Shown here: positions 1-5,689 of the stretch, piece by piece
How positions within the stretch are numbered: position 1 is the first letter of the stretch
Layout: each line of letters opens with the position of its first letter
Assembly: GCA_937990205.1 (NCBI GenBank)
Contig: CALKRO010000145.1
Location: 1-5,689 of the forward strand
Direction: 5' to 3'
Source: an uncultured Candidatus Saccharibacteria bacterium
GTDB taxonomy: Bacteria > Patescibacteriota > Saccharimonadia > Saccharimonadales > Saccharimonadaceae
Length of the DNA stretch: 5,689 bases
Program-made: the position numbers and the translations under genes
The notes under the pieces: model-generated
Database searches by the model: none
Told to the model about the DNA's origin: nothing
Seen by the model: only the letters and a program-made list of their open reading frames with translations

Positions 1-359
1 ACATGGAAGAAGCCGCCGATGCTGACTATGTTACGATTTTGGACAAGGGAAGAATTATTGCTGAGGGTACACCCCTGGAATTGAAAACTCAATACGCCAC
101 CGATATTTTGTATCTCTATGATGTGGAAGAAGCGGATGTTAAAAAACTTAAATTCCCTTATCAAAAAATCCACAAAGCCTTCCAAATTAAAGTTAAAAAT
201 TCAGCAGTTGTTACTAAACTGATTACAAAATACCCAGAACTCTTTCAAGATTTTGAATTAATTAAAAGTACATTAGACGATGTCTTTCTCACGGTTACGA
301 AAAATAAACCAGGTACTGATATTTCAGAATCAAAAAATAGCAAAACGAAAACGGAGTAA
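1..359 (+). CDS. ABC-2 type transporter ATP-binding protein, C-terminal part only (5' end outside window)
   Basis: This is the tail of a cytoplasmic ATPase subunit that would power the membrane permease encoded next. The first two bases finish a codon (probably Tyr), so the visible protein reads YMEEAADADYVTILDKGRI, matching the segment just after the switch histidine in DrrA/CcmA-type ATPases (typically THYMEEA). The ATG at base 3 is therefore an internal methionine, not a start. The segment AEGTPLELK is the usual end of the nucleotide-binding domain. The remaining ~90 residues form the small C-terminal domain of this subfamily, including TLDDVFLTVT, a counterpart of the common SLEDVFL motif, and then a polar Ser/Lys/Thr-rich tail. 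Walker A, Walker B and signature motifs lie upstream and cannot be checked. The stop is TAA and the permease starts 3 nt later, so the two are surely co-transcribed. The substrate cannot be told from this fragment. Confidence 0.93.
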   Translation, partial: MEEAADADYVTILDKGRIIAEGTPLELKTQYATDILYLYDVEEADVKKLKFPYQKIHKAFQIKVKNSAVVTKLITKYPELFQDFELIKSTLDDVFLTVTKNKPGTDISESKNSKTKTE

Positions 360-362
360 AAC

Positions 363-1256
363 ATGAAAAAATTTTTCAACCTCACTGCTCGCAATGTCAA
401 AGTTTTCTTCAGTGACAAATCAATGTTTTTCGCTTCACTGATTACACCGATGATTTTATTGATCCTCTACGTTACTTTTCTTGGTCGCGTTTTTCATAAT
501 AGTCTTGATCAAGACGCCTTAGGTGTTGCACTCCCAGAAGGCGTAATTAACGCTGTGGTGAATGGGCAAATTCTTGCCTGCCTTCTCGCGGTCTGTAGTG
601 TGACGGTGGCTTTCTCCTCGAATCTTTTAATGGTGAATGATAAGGTCACTGGTAGCACCAAAGATATCGATGTTTCTCCGATCAAAAGTCACACTAAAAG
701 TCTCGCCTACTTCACTGCGACGTTTATTTCCACGATTATTATTAATCTCGTGGCGCTCATCCTTTGTTTACTTTATATCCGCATCCAAAATTGTTGGTAC
801 TACGAACTAAAAGATGTCTTGCTACTGTTTGGCGATGTTATTTTACTTTCTTTCTTCGGCACTGCCTTGGCTTCTGTGGTAAACTTTGGACTCAAAACTC
901 AAGGCCAGCTTAGCGCTGTGGCGAATATTGTGAGCGCTGGTTATGGTTTTATTTGTGGCGCTTATATGCCAATTTCAAATTTCTCCGCCCTGTTACGTGA
1001 TAGTATTATGTTCCTGCCAAGTACTTATTTTATGTCGCTGATCAAAAATCATGCCCTCGCCGCTCCATTCCAGGAAATGGCTAAGACTGAAATTCCAGCC
1101 CAAGCTATCGATGCTACCAAAACCGCCCTCGACTATAAAATCTCCTTTTTCTCTCACGAAGTCCCACTTAACATGATGTATCTCATCGCCATAAGCTCAA
1201 TCATCGGTTTAGTCACTATCTTCATTCTACAGAATAAATTTAGGAAACAGAATTAA
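363..1256 (+). CDS. ABC-2 type transporter permease
   Basis: A 297-residue integral membrane protein, the usual size for an ABC-2 permease with a single set of about six transmembrane helices. I read hydrophobic segments at about residues 22-42, 65-90, 114-139, 152-174, 184-205 and 271-290. The first follows an amphipathic N-terminal stretch (residues 1-20), the usual coupling or elbow helix of this fold. GAYMPISNF at 199-207 matches the ABC-2 pattern of a Gly, then a Pro, in the fifth helix region. The loop at about 225-268 is hydrophilic and probably extracytoplasmic. The start is supported by GGAG at 353-356, six bases upstream, and by the 3-nt gap from the ATPase gene. Known roles of this family are export of drugs, lipids, polysaccharides or peptides; nothing here identifies the cargo. 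The gene ends with TAA and no simple hairpin plus T-run terminator follows. Confidence 0.94.
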   Translation: MKKFFNLTARNVKVFFSDKSMFFASLITPMILLILYVTFLGRVFHNSLDQDALGVALPEGVINAVVNGQILACLLAVCSVTVAFSSNLLMVNDKVTGSTKDIDVSPIKSHTKSLAYFTATFISTIIINLVALILCLLYIRIQNCWYYELKDVLLLFGDVILLSFFGTALASVVNFGLKTQGQLSAVANIVSAGYGFICGAYMPISNFSALLRDSIMFLPSTYFMSLIKNHALAAPFQEMAKTEIPAQAIDATKTALDYKISFFSHEVPLNMMYLIAISSIIGLVTIFILQNKFRKQN

Positions 1257-1275
1257 GCAATTTTAGACTTTTAAA

Positions 1276-1356
1276 AAGAATGTCGTCTTGCCTTTTGAGG
1301 ACATAAGCTTGGGCAAGCGCCCTTGAGCGGTCCGATAAAAGGCATGCGACGTTCTT
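1276..1356 (+). other. Long imperfect stem-loop (possible structured RNA or factor-aided terminator)
   Basis: As RNA, four helices stack in order. 1276-1285 pairs with 1347-1356 (10 bp, one G-U). 1289-1296 pairs with 1337-1344 (8 bp, perfect, TGCCTTTT with AAAAGGCA). 1299-1302 pairs with 1330-1333 (GGAC/GTCC). The apical stem pairs 1307-1314 with 1319-1322 and 1325-1328, with a TT bulge at 1323-1324 and AAGC as the loop. Internal loops are small (3 against 2 nt, then 2 against 3). It starts 19 nt after the permease stop, where a terminator could be expected, but it is followed by CACCTTGAG, not a T-run, so it is not a canonical intrinsic terminator. It may protect the 3' end of the upstream mRNA or be part of the larger repeat element. 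Confidence 0.6.
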
Positions 1357-1395
1357 CACCTTGAGTGTCTCCGGAACGAGGTATGCAGCATTCTC
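1321..1395 (+). repeat. Diverged tandem direct repeat, two units of 36-37 nt
   Basis: Unit A is 1321-1356 and unit B is 1359-1395, separated by two bases. Both open with CCTTGAG followed by (C/T)G, carry TCC about ten bases in, and close with GG(C/T)ATGC, two purines, C, (A/G)TTCT. The ends match well and the middles are diverged. A partial third unit, keeping only the closing part, is at 1398-1412. Unit A also forms the right arm of the stem-loop at 1276-1356, so unit B looks like a duplicated and decayed half-hairpin. Confidence 0.55.
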
Positions 1396-1410
1396 TCCCA
1401 TGCGACATTC

Positions 1411-1439
1411 TTTAATTAATCTGATTTTTTTGTTATAAT
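1411..1439 (+). promoter_or_regulatory. Promoter for the exporter-ung operon, extended -10 type
   Basis: TATAAT at 1434-1439 is a perfect -10 hexamer, and TG at 1431-1432 with one base between makes a full extended -10 (TGTTATAAT). Seventeen bases upstream the -35 position reads TTTAAT (1411-1416), a poor match to TTGACA, as is common when the extended -10 is present. A T-run (1425-1431) fills the spacer. Transcription should begin near 1445-1449, leaving a leader of only about 13-17 nt. The -35 position overlaps the right arm of the inverted repeat at 1403-1413, so a protein bound there could block or assist polymerase. Confidence 0.78.
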
Positions 1440-1448
1440 TATTTATTC

Positions 1449-1455
1449 AGAAGGA
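1449..1455 (+). promoter_or_regulatory. Ribosome binding site of exporter subunit 1
   Basis: AGAAGGA at 1449-1455 lies six bases before the ATG at 1462. It fixes the start and, because the predicted transcription start is just upstream, sits almost at the 5' end of the mRNA. Confidence 0.75.
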
Positions 1456-1461
1456 ATAAAC

Positions 1462-3231
1462 ATGCTAAAATCTATCAAATATTTAAAACCTTATTTTTGG
1501 CAATGCCTTTTAATTGTATTGGGTGTTGCACTTCAAGTTTATACTGCTCTTGAACTTCCAGCCCTAAGTTCAGATATTATGAATAAAGGCGTAGCCGAAT
1601 CTAATATGAGCTTCATTTTTCAAACCGGCCTACTCATGCTTGGTGTGACCGCACTAGGTTCACTTGGTAGTATTGTTTCATCTTATTTTTCCGCCAAGGT
1701 AAGTAGTCGTGTCGCTATGGATATGCGCAAGGATATCTTCGCCAAGGTGATGTCGCTTTCTTTTACTGACGTCGAGAAATTCTCTACCGCTTCACTTATT
1801 ACTCGTACCACCGCCGATATCTGGACCGTCCAGCGCACTCTGATTATGAGTCTTACTATGATGGTGCGCGTGCCTTTTATGGCAATCGGGGCGATTATTC
1901 AGGCTTTCCGCACTGCGCCGAACATGACCTGGATCATTGCCGTTTCGGTGGCCATTCTCTTTATTCAGGCGGCTATCTTAATCAGTCTTGCCATTCCAAA
2001 ATTTAAGGTTTACCAAAAAATCTTGGATAAAATCAACTCGATTACGCGTGAAAATCTTACTGGTATCAAGGTGATTCGTGCACTTAATAAGCAGAAATAT
2101 GAAGAAAATAAATTTGAGCGCAGTAACGAAAACTTAAAAAACACGGATATTTATATCTCCAAAGTTATGGCTTTTCAGCAGCCAGTAGTGAATCTAGTTT
2201 TTAATCTTTCCGCCGTTCTCATTATCTTTATTGGTGTTTCTAATCTTCATACCGATATGAGTTATCTTGGTCGCATGATTGCCTTCTCGCAATACTCTGC
2301 GCAGGTTCTCATGTCCTTCCTCTTCTTAACTTTTCTCTTTGTCATGATTCCTCGTGGTAATGTTTCTAGTAAGCGTATCTCTGAAGTCCTTGAAACTAAG
2401 AGTCAAATCACTTTTAAGGTCCAAATGACTGAAACGCCTAGCGAGGTTCCTTCGGTGGAATTTAAGCACGTAACTTTTTCCTATGGTAAAAAATCTGAAG
2501 CCATCATCGAGGATATTTCTTTTGTAGCAAAAGCTGGCCAAACTACCGCCTTTATTGGCTCTACTGGTTCTGGTAAATCCACTTTGATTAATCTTGTGCC
2601 ACGCTTCTTCGACGTGACTTCTGGTGAGGTTTTAATTAATAATCTCAATATTAAGGAATATACCGAAAATTCCCTTATGGATAAAATCGGTTACGTACCA
2701 CAGCGCGGTTATCTCTTCACTGGCACTGTGCGCAGCAACATTCTTTATGGTGTCGAAAATCTTAAAAAATCGGAACTTGATGCGCGTATGCGTCATGCTG
2801 CTAAAATTGCTCAAGCCCATGAATTCGTCACTAAGTTAAAAGATCAATACGATGCGTCAATTTCTCAAGGTGGTACCAATGTTTCCGGTGGTCAAAGGCA
2901 GCGTCTCGCCATCGCTCGTGCTTTAGCTAAGCAACCTGAAATTTTGATTTTCGATGACGCCTTTTCCGCACTTGATATGAAAACCGACAAGAAGCTCCGA
3001 GAAGATTTGAAGTCGGAAATTCGGGACACTGTCGTGCTGATTGTGGCGCAACGTATTAGTACGATTAAAGAAGCTGAGCAAATTATTGTTCTCGATCAGG
3101 GCAAGATGGTAGGGAAAGGCACGCATTTGGAACTCTTGAAAAAATGTAAAGTCTATCAAGAAATCGCCAAGTCTCAATTCTCGGAAGAAGAATTTGCGGA
3201 TGAAATGCGCCAGGCTAAGGAGGGAAAATAA
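1462..3231 (+). CDS. Heterodimeric ABC exporter, subunit 1 (fused membrane and ATPase domains; degenerate catalytic site)
   Basis: A 589-residue half-transporter. The N-terminal exporter domain has six hydrophobic segments at about 13-36, 52-78, 132-152, 155-177, 243-262 and 275-297. The ATPase domain spans about 330-575: Walker A GSTGSGKST 366-374, Q-loop Gln414, signature VSGGQ 474-478, Walker B ILIFD 494-498, D-loop SALD 502-505. Two key residues are altered: Asp499 replaces the catalytic Glu after Walker B, and Gln530 (AQRIST) replaces the switch His. The same substitutions mark the degenerate-site partner in TM287/288 and BmrC/BmrD exporters, so this chain should bind ATP but hydrolyse it poorly in its own site while giving its intact signature to the partner. 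Length is normal. The gene follows its own promoter and ends 1 nt before subunit 2. Substrates of relatives are mostly hydrophobic drugs, lipids or peptides; here unknown. Confidence 0.95.
   Translation: MLKSIKYLKPYFWQCLLIVLGVALQVYTALELPALSSDIMNKGVAESNMSFIFQTGLLMLGVTALGSLGSIVSSYFSAKVSSRVAMDMRKDIFAKVMSLSFTDVEKFSTASLITRTTADIWTVQRTLIMSLTMMVRVPFMAIGAIIQAFRTAPNMTWIIAVSVAILFIQAAILISLAIPKFKVYQKILDKINSITRENLTGIKVIRALNKQKYEENKFERSNENLKNTDIYISKVMAFQQPVVNLVFNLSAVLIIFIGVSNLHTDMSYLGRMIAFSQYSAQVLMSFLFLTFLFVMIPRGNVSSKRISEVLETKSQITFKVQMTETPSEVPSVEFKHVTFSYGKKSEAIIEDISFVAKAGQTTAFIGSTGSGKSTLINLVPRFFDVTSGEVLINNLNIKEYTENSLMDKIGYVPQRGYLFTGTVRSNILYGVENLKKSELDARMRHAAKIAQAHEFVTKLKDQYDASISQGGTNVSGGQRQRLAIARALAKQPEILIFDDAFSALDMKTDKKLREDLKSEIRDTVVLIVAQRISTIKEAEQIIVLDQGKMVGKGTHLELLKKCKVYQEIAKSQFSEEEFADEMRQAKEGK
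3217..3223 (+). promoter_or_regulatory. Ribosome binding site that decides the start of exporter subunit 2
   Basis: AAGGAGG at 3217-3223 is a near-perfect Shine-Dalgarno sequence nine bases before the ATG at 3233. It lies inside the last codons of subunit 1, tying translation of the two subunits together and favouring 3233 over the upstream in-frame ATGs at 3194 and 3200, which have no comparable site. Confidence 0.85.
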
Positions 3232-3232
3232 T

Positions 3233-5044
3233 ATGTCTAAAAATTCAAAAAGCACTCAAAAGAAAACTACTCGAGCCTCTAAACAGACGATTAAGCGCTT
3301 CCTCGCTTCTGTAAAAAAATATCGTTTTAGTTTGCTCGGCTCGGCACTGCTTGCTCTAATGTCGGCTGGGCTTGTGGTGGCCGGTCCATATCTTCTGGGC
3401 CTCATTACTACTGAAGCTTTTGACGCTTTGCGTGCTGGTCAGGAAATTAATTTCGCTCGTATTAGCTCACTACTTTTAACCCTAGTTGGTCTCTACCTTA
3501 TCTCTGCTATCGTCAGTTATGTTGAGGGCTATGTTGCCGCAGTTATTTCGGCTAAATATGCCAAAGAAATGAAGCGCCAAATTCTAGCTAAGTTTTCGCG
3601 TTTACCAATGTCCTATTTTGATAAAACTCAAAACGGTGACACTATGTCGATTATGACTAATGATGTGGAAACCATCGCTGCTTCGCTCTCGCAAACCCTT
3701 TCTCAAGTTATTACCAACTTTACACTTCTGGTTGGTTACCTTGGTATGATGATTTATATCTCTATCCCCATGTCGGCCGTTTCTGTCATTGTGGTGCCAA
3801 TCTCCATGCTGGCTGTTTCTAAGGTTGTAAAGAAGAGCTCAGAATATTATAAAAAGCAACGCAAAACTCTCGGTAAATTAAACTCTGAAATCGAAGAAAA
3901 TTATGGTGGACAGCTCATCATCAAGGCTAATAATCATGCGGAAAAATCCAAACAAGATTTTGCTACTGTCAATGAAAAACTTTATCAGGAAACTTTTAAG
4001 GGTGAATTTTATGGCTCACTCACCTACCCTATCACCCACCTTTTCCTCGATTTAGCTTTTGTTGGAATTTGTTTGCTCGGTGGTTACTATGCTTTAATTG
4101 GTGCTCTCACTGTTGGTAGTATTCTGGCATTTTTGCAATATGTTAGTCGTTTCACTCAGCCAATTGCTGACACTGCGCAGCTTTCCTCTACCATTCAGCA
4201 AACCTTAGCTGCCGCTGATCGTGTCTTTAATTTTCTTGAAGAACCGGAAGAAGCTGCTGAAGATTTTACTAGTCAATTTAAGACTATTTCTAAGAATGGT
4301 AAATTCCGTGGCGAAGTCGAATTTTCCCATGTGAATTTTAGTTATGATGGCGTCAAACCAATCATTAAAGATTTTTCTATTAAAATCGAACCTGGTATGC
4401 AGGTAGCCATCGTTGGTCCAACCGGTGCCGGTAAAACTACGATCGTTAGCCTTCTCATGCGCTTCTATGATATTCAAAGTGGGGAAATTAAAATTGACGG
4501 CATTTCCACCAAGCGAATGAAACGCAGTGAAGTTCGCAGTCTCTTCGGCATGGTGTTGCAGGATACTTGGCTGTTCTCGGGTACTATCTTAGAAAATCTT
4601 AAATATGGTTCCTCTAATGTCACCTTTGAGCAAGTCGAAGCCGCTGCCAAGATGACTGGTATCGACCATTTCATCAAGTCACTTCCAGATGGTTACGAGA
4701 CTAAAATTTCTGAAGATTCCGATAATATTTCCGCTGGTGAAAAACAGCTTCTCACTATCACCCGCGCCATCATTACAAATCCGAAAATGATGATCCTCGA
4801 TGAAGCAACTTCTAATGTCGATACGCGCACCGAACAAATTATTCAGCGCGCTTTTGATAAGATCACCGAAGGTCGCACTTCCTTCGTCATCGCACACCGT
4901 CTTTCGACTATTCGTAATGCCGACGTTATCCTCGTGATGAAAGAGGGAAATATTGTCGAGTATGGCAATCACGATGAATTGATGAAGCTAGATGGTTTCT
5001 ATGCTGAGCTTTATAATTCGCAATTCTCGGAAGAAGCGGAATAA
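3233..5044 (+). CDS. Heterodimeric ABC exporter, subunit 2 (fused membrane and ATPase domains; catalytically competent)
   Basis: A 603-residue half-transporter, partner of the preceding gene. A basic, Ser/Thr/Lys-rich cytosolic leader (1-30) precedes six hydrophobic segments at about 31-56, 76-100, 156-176, 179-199, 268-290 and 291-308. ATPase motifs: Walker A GPTGAGKTT 395-403, Q-loop Gln443, signature ISAGE 499-503, Walker B MMILD 519-523 with catalytic Glu524, D-loop SNVD 527-530, switch His555 (AHRLST). The signature departs from LSGGQ at three positions, whereas catalytic Glu and His are present: the mirror image of subunit 1. In the heterodimer, this chain's Walker motifs plus subunit 1's signature make the one competent ATP site. 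An ATG 39 nt upstream is in frame, but AAGGAGG at 3217-3223 supports 3233. The stop TAA abuts the ATG of ung. The C-terminal SQFSEE tail resembles that of subunit 1. Confidence 0.95.
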   Translation: MSKNSKSTQKKTTRASKQTIKRFLASVKKYRFSLLGSALLALMSAGLVVAGPYLLGLITTEAFDALRAGQEINFARISSLLLTLVGLYLISAIVSYVEGYVAAVISAKYAKEMKRQILAKFSRLPMSYFDKTQNGDTMSIMTNDVETIAASLSQTLSQVITNFTLLVGYLGMMIYISIPMSAVSVIVVPISMLAVSKVVKKSSEYYKKQRKTLGKLNSEIEENYGGQLIIKANNHAEKSKQDFATVNEKLYQETFKGEFYGSLTYPITHLFLDLAFVGICLLGGYYALIGALTVGSILAFLQYVSRFTQPIADTAQLSSTIQQTLAAADRVFNFLEEPEEAAEDFTSQFKTISKNGKFRGEVEFSHVNFSYDGVKPIIKDFSIKIEPGMQVAIVGPTGAGKTTIVSLLMRFYDIQSGEIKIDGISTKRMKRSEVRSLFGMVLQDTWLFSGTILENLKYGSSNVTFEQVEAAAKMTGIDHFIKSLPDGYETKISEDSDNISAGEKQLLTITRAIITNPKMMILDEATSNVDTRTEQIIQRAFDKITEGRTSFVIAHRLSTIRNADVILVMKEGNIVEYGNHDELMKLDGFYAELYNSQFSEEAE

Positions 5045-5689
5045 ATGAAAAATATCAACCTCACGGAACTTCTCGACTCAACTGATTTATCGCCAGAATT
5101 TTGTGAGTTTTTTCAGGCCGAGCTTGCATCCGGAAAATTCGATTCCTTGCTAGAATTTTTTAATTCATCTACATTGAATCCTCAAGAAATTTATCCTGCC
5201 CCAACCCAAATTTTTCGGGTTTTTAAATTGTCCCTCGAGAAAATCAAGGTAGTAATTCTTGGCCAAGACCCTTACCACACTCCGGGCGTGGCGGATGGCT
5301 TGGCCTTTTCGGTTCAAACCGATAAGCTTGCTCCGAGTCTCCGAAATATTTTAAAAGAGGTAGAATCTGACATTGGTCAAACTATTATTCAAAACGGAAA
5401 TCTCACTCCATGGCTCGAACAAGGTGTCTTTCTCCTCAATAATGTGTTAACTGTCGAAAAAGGTCATGCCGGCTCACATCGTCAAATTGGCTGGGAACAA
5501 ATTACGGAAGATTGTATTAAACTACTCAACCTTAAACTTTCGCACGCCGTGTTTATTCTCTGGGGTTCTGATGCTCAGACTAAAACCAAGTTTATTGATC
5601 AATCTAGGCACCTAGTTTTGCAATCGGCTCACCCCTCGCCGCTTTCAGCTTATCGTGGCTTTTTCGGCTCCAAACCGTTTTCTCAGGCT
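5045..5689 (+). CDS. ung: Uracil-DNA glycosylase, family 1 (3' end outside window)
   Basis: The enzyme removes uracil from DNA, arising from cytosine deamination or dUMP misincorporation, as the first step of base excision repair in the cytoplasm. The visible 215 residues cover nearly the whole family (about 220-230 residues in bacteria). The water-activating loop GQDPYH is at 73-78 with catalytic Asp75, the uracil-stacking FS at 88-89, the uracil-specificity Asn132 in LLNNVLTV, and the DNA-intercalation loop HPSPLS at 196-201 with catalytic His196. After the first motif it reads TPGVADGLAF where E. coli has GPGQAHGLAF; these are not catalytic residues. The last bases encode FFGSKPFSQA, so only about 10-15 residues are missing. 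The ATG follows the exporter stop with no gap. Upstream there is only a weak purine stretch (GCGGA at 5036-5040), so translation may rely on coupling or re-initiation. A functional link with the exporter is not apparent. Confidence 0.96.
   Translation, partial: MKNINLTELLDSTDLSPEFCEFFQAELASGKFDSLLEFFNSSTLNPQEIYPAPTQIFRVFKLSLEKIKVVILGQDPYHTPGVADGLAFSVQTDKLAPSLRNILKEVESDIGQTIIQNGNLTPWLEQGVFLLNNVLTVEKGHAGSHRQIGWEQITEDCIKLLNLKLSHAVFILWGSDAQTKTKFIDQSRHLVLQSAHPSPLSAYRGFFGSKPFSQA

Larger units (their letters stand above)
1275..1413. repeat. Palindromic, repeat-rich intergenic element bounded by an 11-bp perfect inverted repeat
   Basis: AAAGAATGTCG at 1275-1285 is the exact reverse complement of CGACATTCTTT at 1403-1413. 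Between them the sequence is almost entirely related repeats. CATGCGACGTTCTT at 1343-1356 and CATGCGACATTCTT at 1399-1412 are direct copies differing at one base, and TATGCAGCATTCT at 1382-1394 is a more diverged copy. The left arm can pair with either 1347-1356 or 1403-1413. By eye the first 81 bases are about 51% GC, richer than the flanking genes. TTAA occurs just outside both ends (1271-1274 and 1416-1419), which might be a target duplication but is weak evidence in AT-rich DNA, and two bases separate the right copy from the arm. I recognise no family. Candidates are an interspersed palindromic repeat, a MITE relic, or clustered protein-binding sites. Confidence 0.72.

Noticed and set aside
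3..5. ATG at base 3 as the start of a 118-residue protein.
   Set aside because: The residues straight after it match the interior of an ABC ATPase just past the switch histidine, so the gene began before the window.
1280..1306. A short reading frame, ATG to TAA, coding MSSCLLRT inside the left arm of the hairpin, considered as a leader peptide for attenuation like that upstream of bmrCD.
   Set aside because: It has only a poor AAAAAG purine stretch upstream, only eight codons with no telling residue run, and lies upstream of the apparent exporter promoter, so the main exporter mRNA would not contain it.
1276..1356. Canonical intrinsic terminator for the ABC-2 operon.
   Set aside because: The stem is strong but the 3' flank is CACCTTGAG with no T-run. 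The only T-run nearby (1425-1431) is about 70 nt further on, has no hairpin directly before it, and falls within the promoter spacer.
1257..1461. CRISPR array or riboswitch in the intergenic region because of its repeats.
   Set aside because: Repeats number only two to three, are diverged and adjacent without unique spacers, and the layout matches no riboswitch class that I can recognise by eye.
3194..3232. Upstream in-frame ATGs (3194 and 3200) that would add 11 or 13 residues to exporter subunit 2.
   Set aside because: They lie within the end of subunit 1, lack a good ribosome site, and the extra residues (MRMKCARLRRENN) are the frame-shifted shadow of subunit 1's tail. AAGGAGG sits ideally for 3233.
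2326..3255. Reverse-strand open frames of 62-110 codons opposite the exporter subunit 1 gene (and similar ones at 4205-4972).
   Set aside because: They lie wholly or mostly opposite clear ABC domains, show no recognisable motif, and have no supporting ribosome sites; they are complements of conserved coding sequence.

Overview
The window holds five protein-coding genes, all on the + strand, in two groups separated by one 205-bp intergenic region. Both outermost genes are cut by the window ends. From left to right: the C-terminal end of an ABC-2 type ATPase (1-359), its membrane permease (363-1256), an intergenic region with a repeat-rich, foldable element and a strong promoter (1257-1461), two half-transporters that form a heterodimeric ABC exporter (1462-3231 and 3233-5044), and a family-1 uracil-DNA glycosylase, ung, running off the right edge (5045-5689).

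The organism is a bacterium using the standard code: all four visible stops are TAA, no reading frame needs TGA as a sense codon, and Shine-Dalgarno sites of the AAGGAGG/AAGGA/GGAG kind precede most starts. The DNA is moderately AT-rich. Arginine is coded almost entirely by CGN rather than AGA/AGG, which is unusual for an AT-rich Firmicute. With the tight packing, the DrrA/B-like ABC-2 pair and the exporter pair, this makes me lean towards a Patescibacteria/CPR member such as Saccharibacteria, with a Firmicute as the alternative. This is inference; no marker gene in the window settles it.

The left group is the tail of an ATPase-permease operon that probably exports a lipid, peptide or drug. 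The right group reads as one operon: exporter subunit 1, a 1-nt gap, exporter subunit 2, a 0-nt gap, then ung. It is preceded by an extended -10 promoter (TGTTATAAT) with a very short predicted leader. The exporter pair shows the asymmetric nucleotide-binding sites of BmrCD/TM287-288-type transporters. Subunit 1 has Asp for the catalytic Glu and Gln for the switch His but a canonical signature; subunit 2 has intact catalytic residues but a degenerate signature (ISAGE).

The least ordinary stretch is 1275-1413. It holds a long imperfect hairpin (1276-1356), a diverged tandem copy of the hairpin's right half (1359-1395), a third partial copy (1398-1412), and a perfect 11-bp outer inverted repeat whose right arm lies in the -35 region of the exporter promoter. 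I do not recognise the element. It could be an interspersed palindromic repeat or MITE-like relic, a set of operator sites, or an RNA switch on read-through transcripts. The other genes are ordinary members of known families, and I found no clear sign of a wholly new protein system here.
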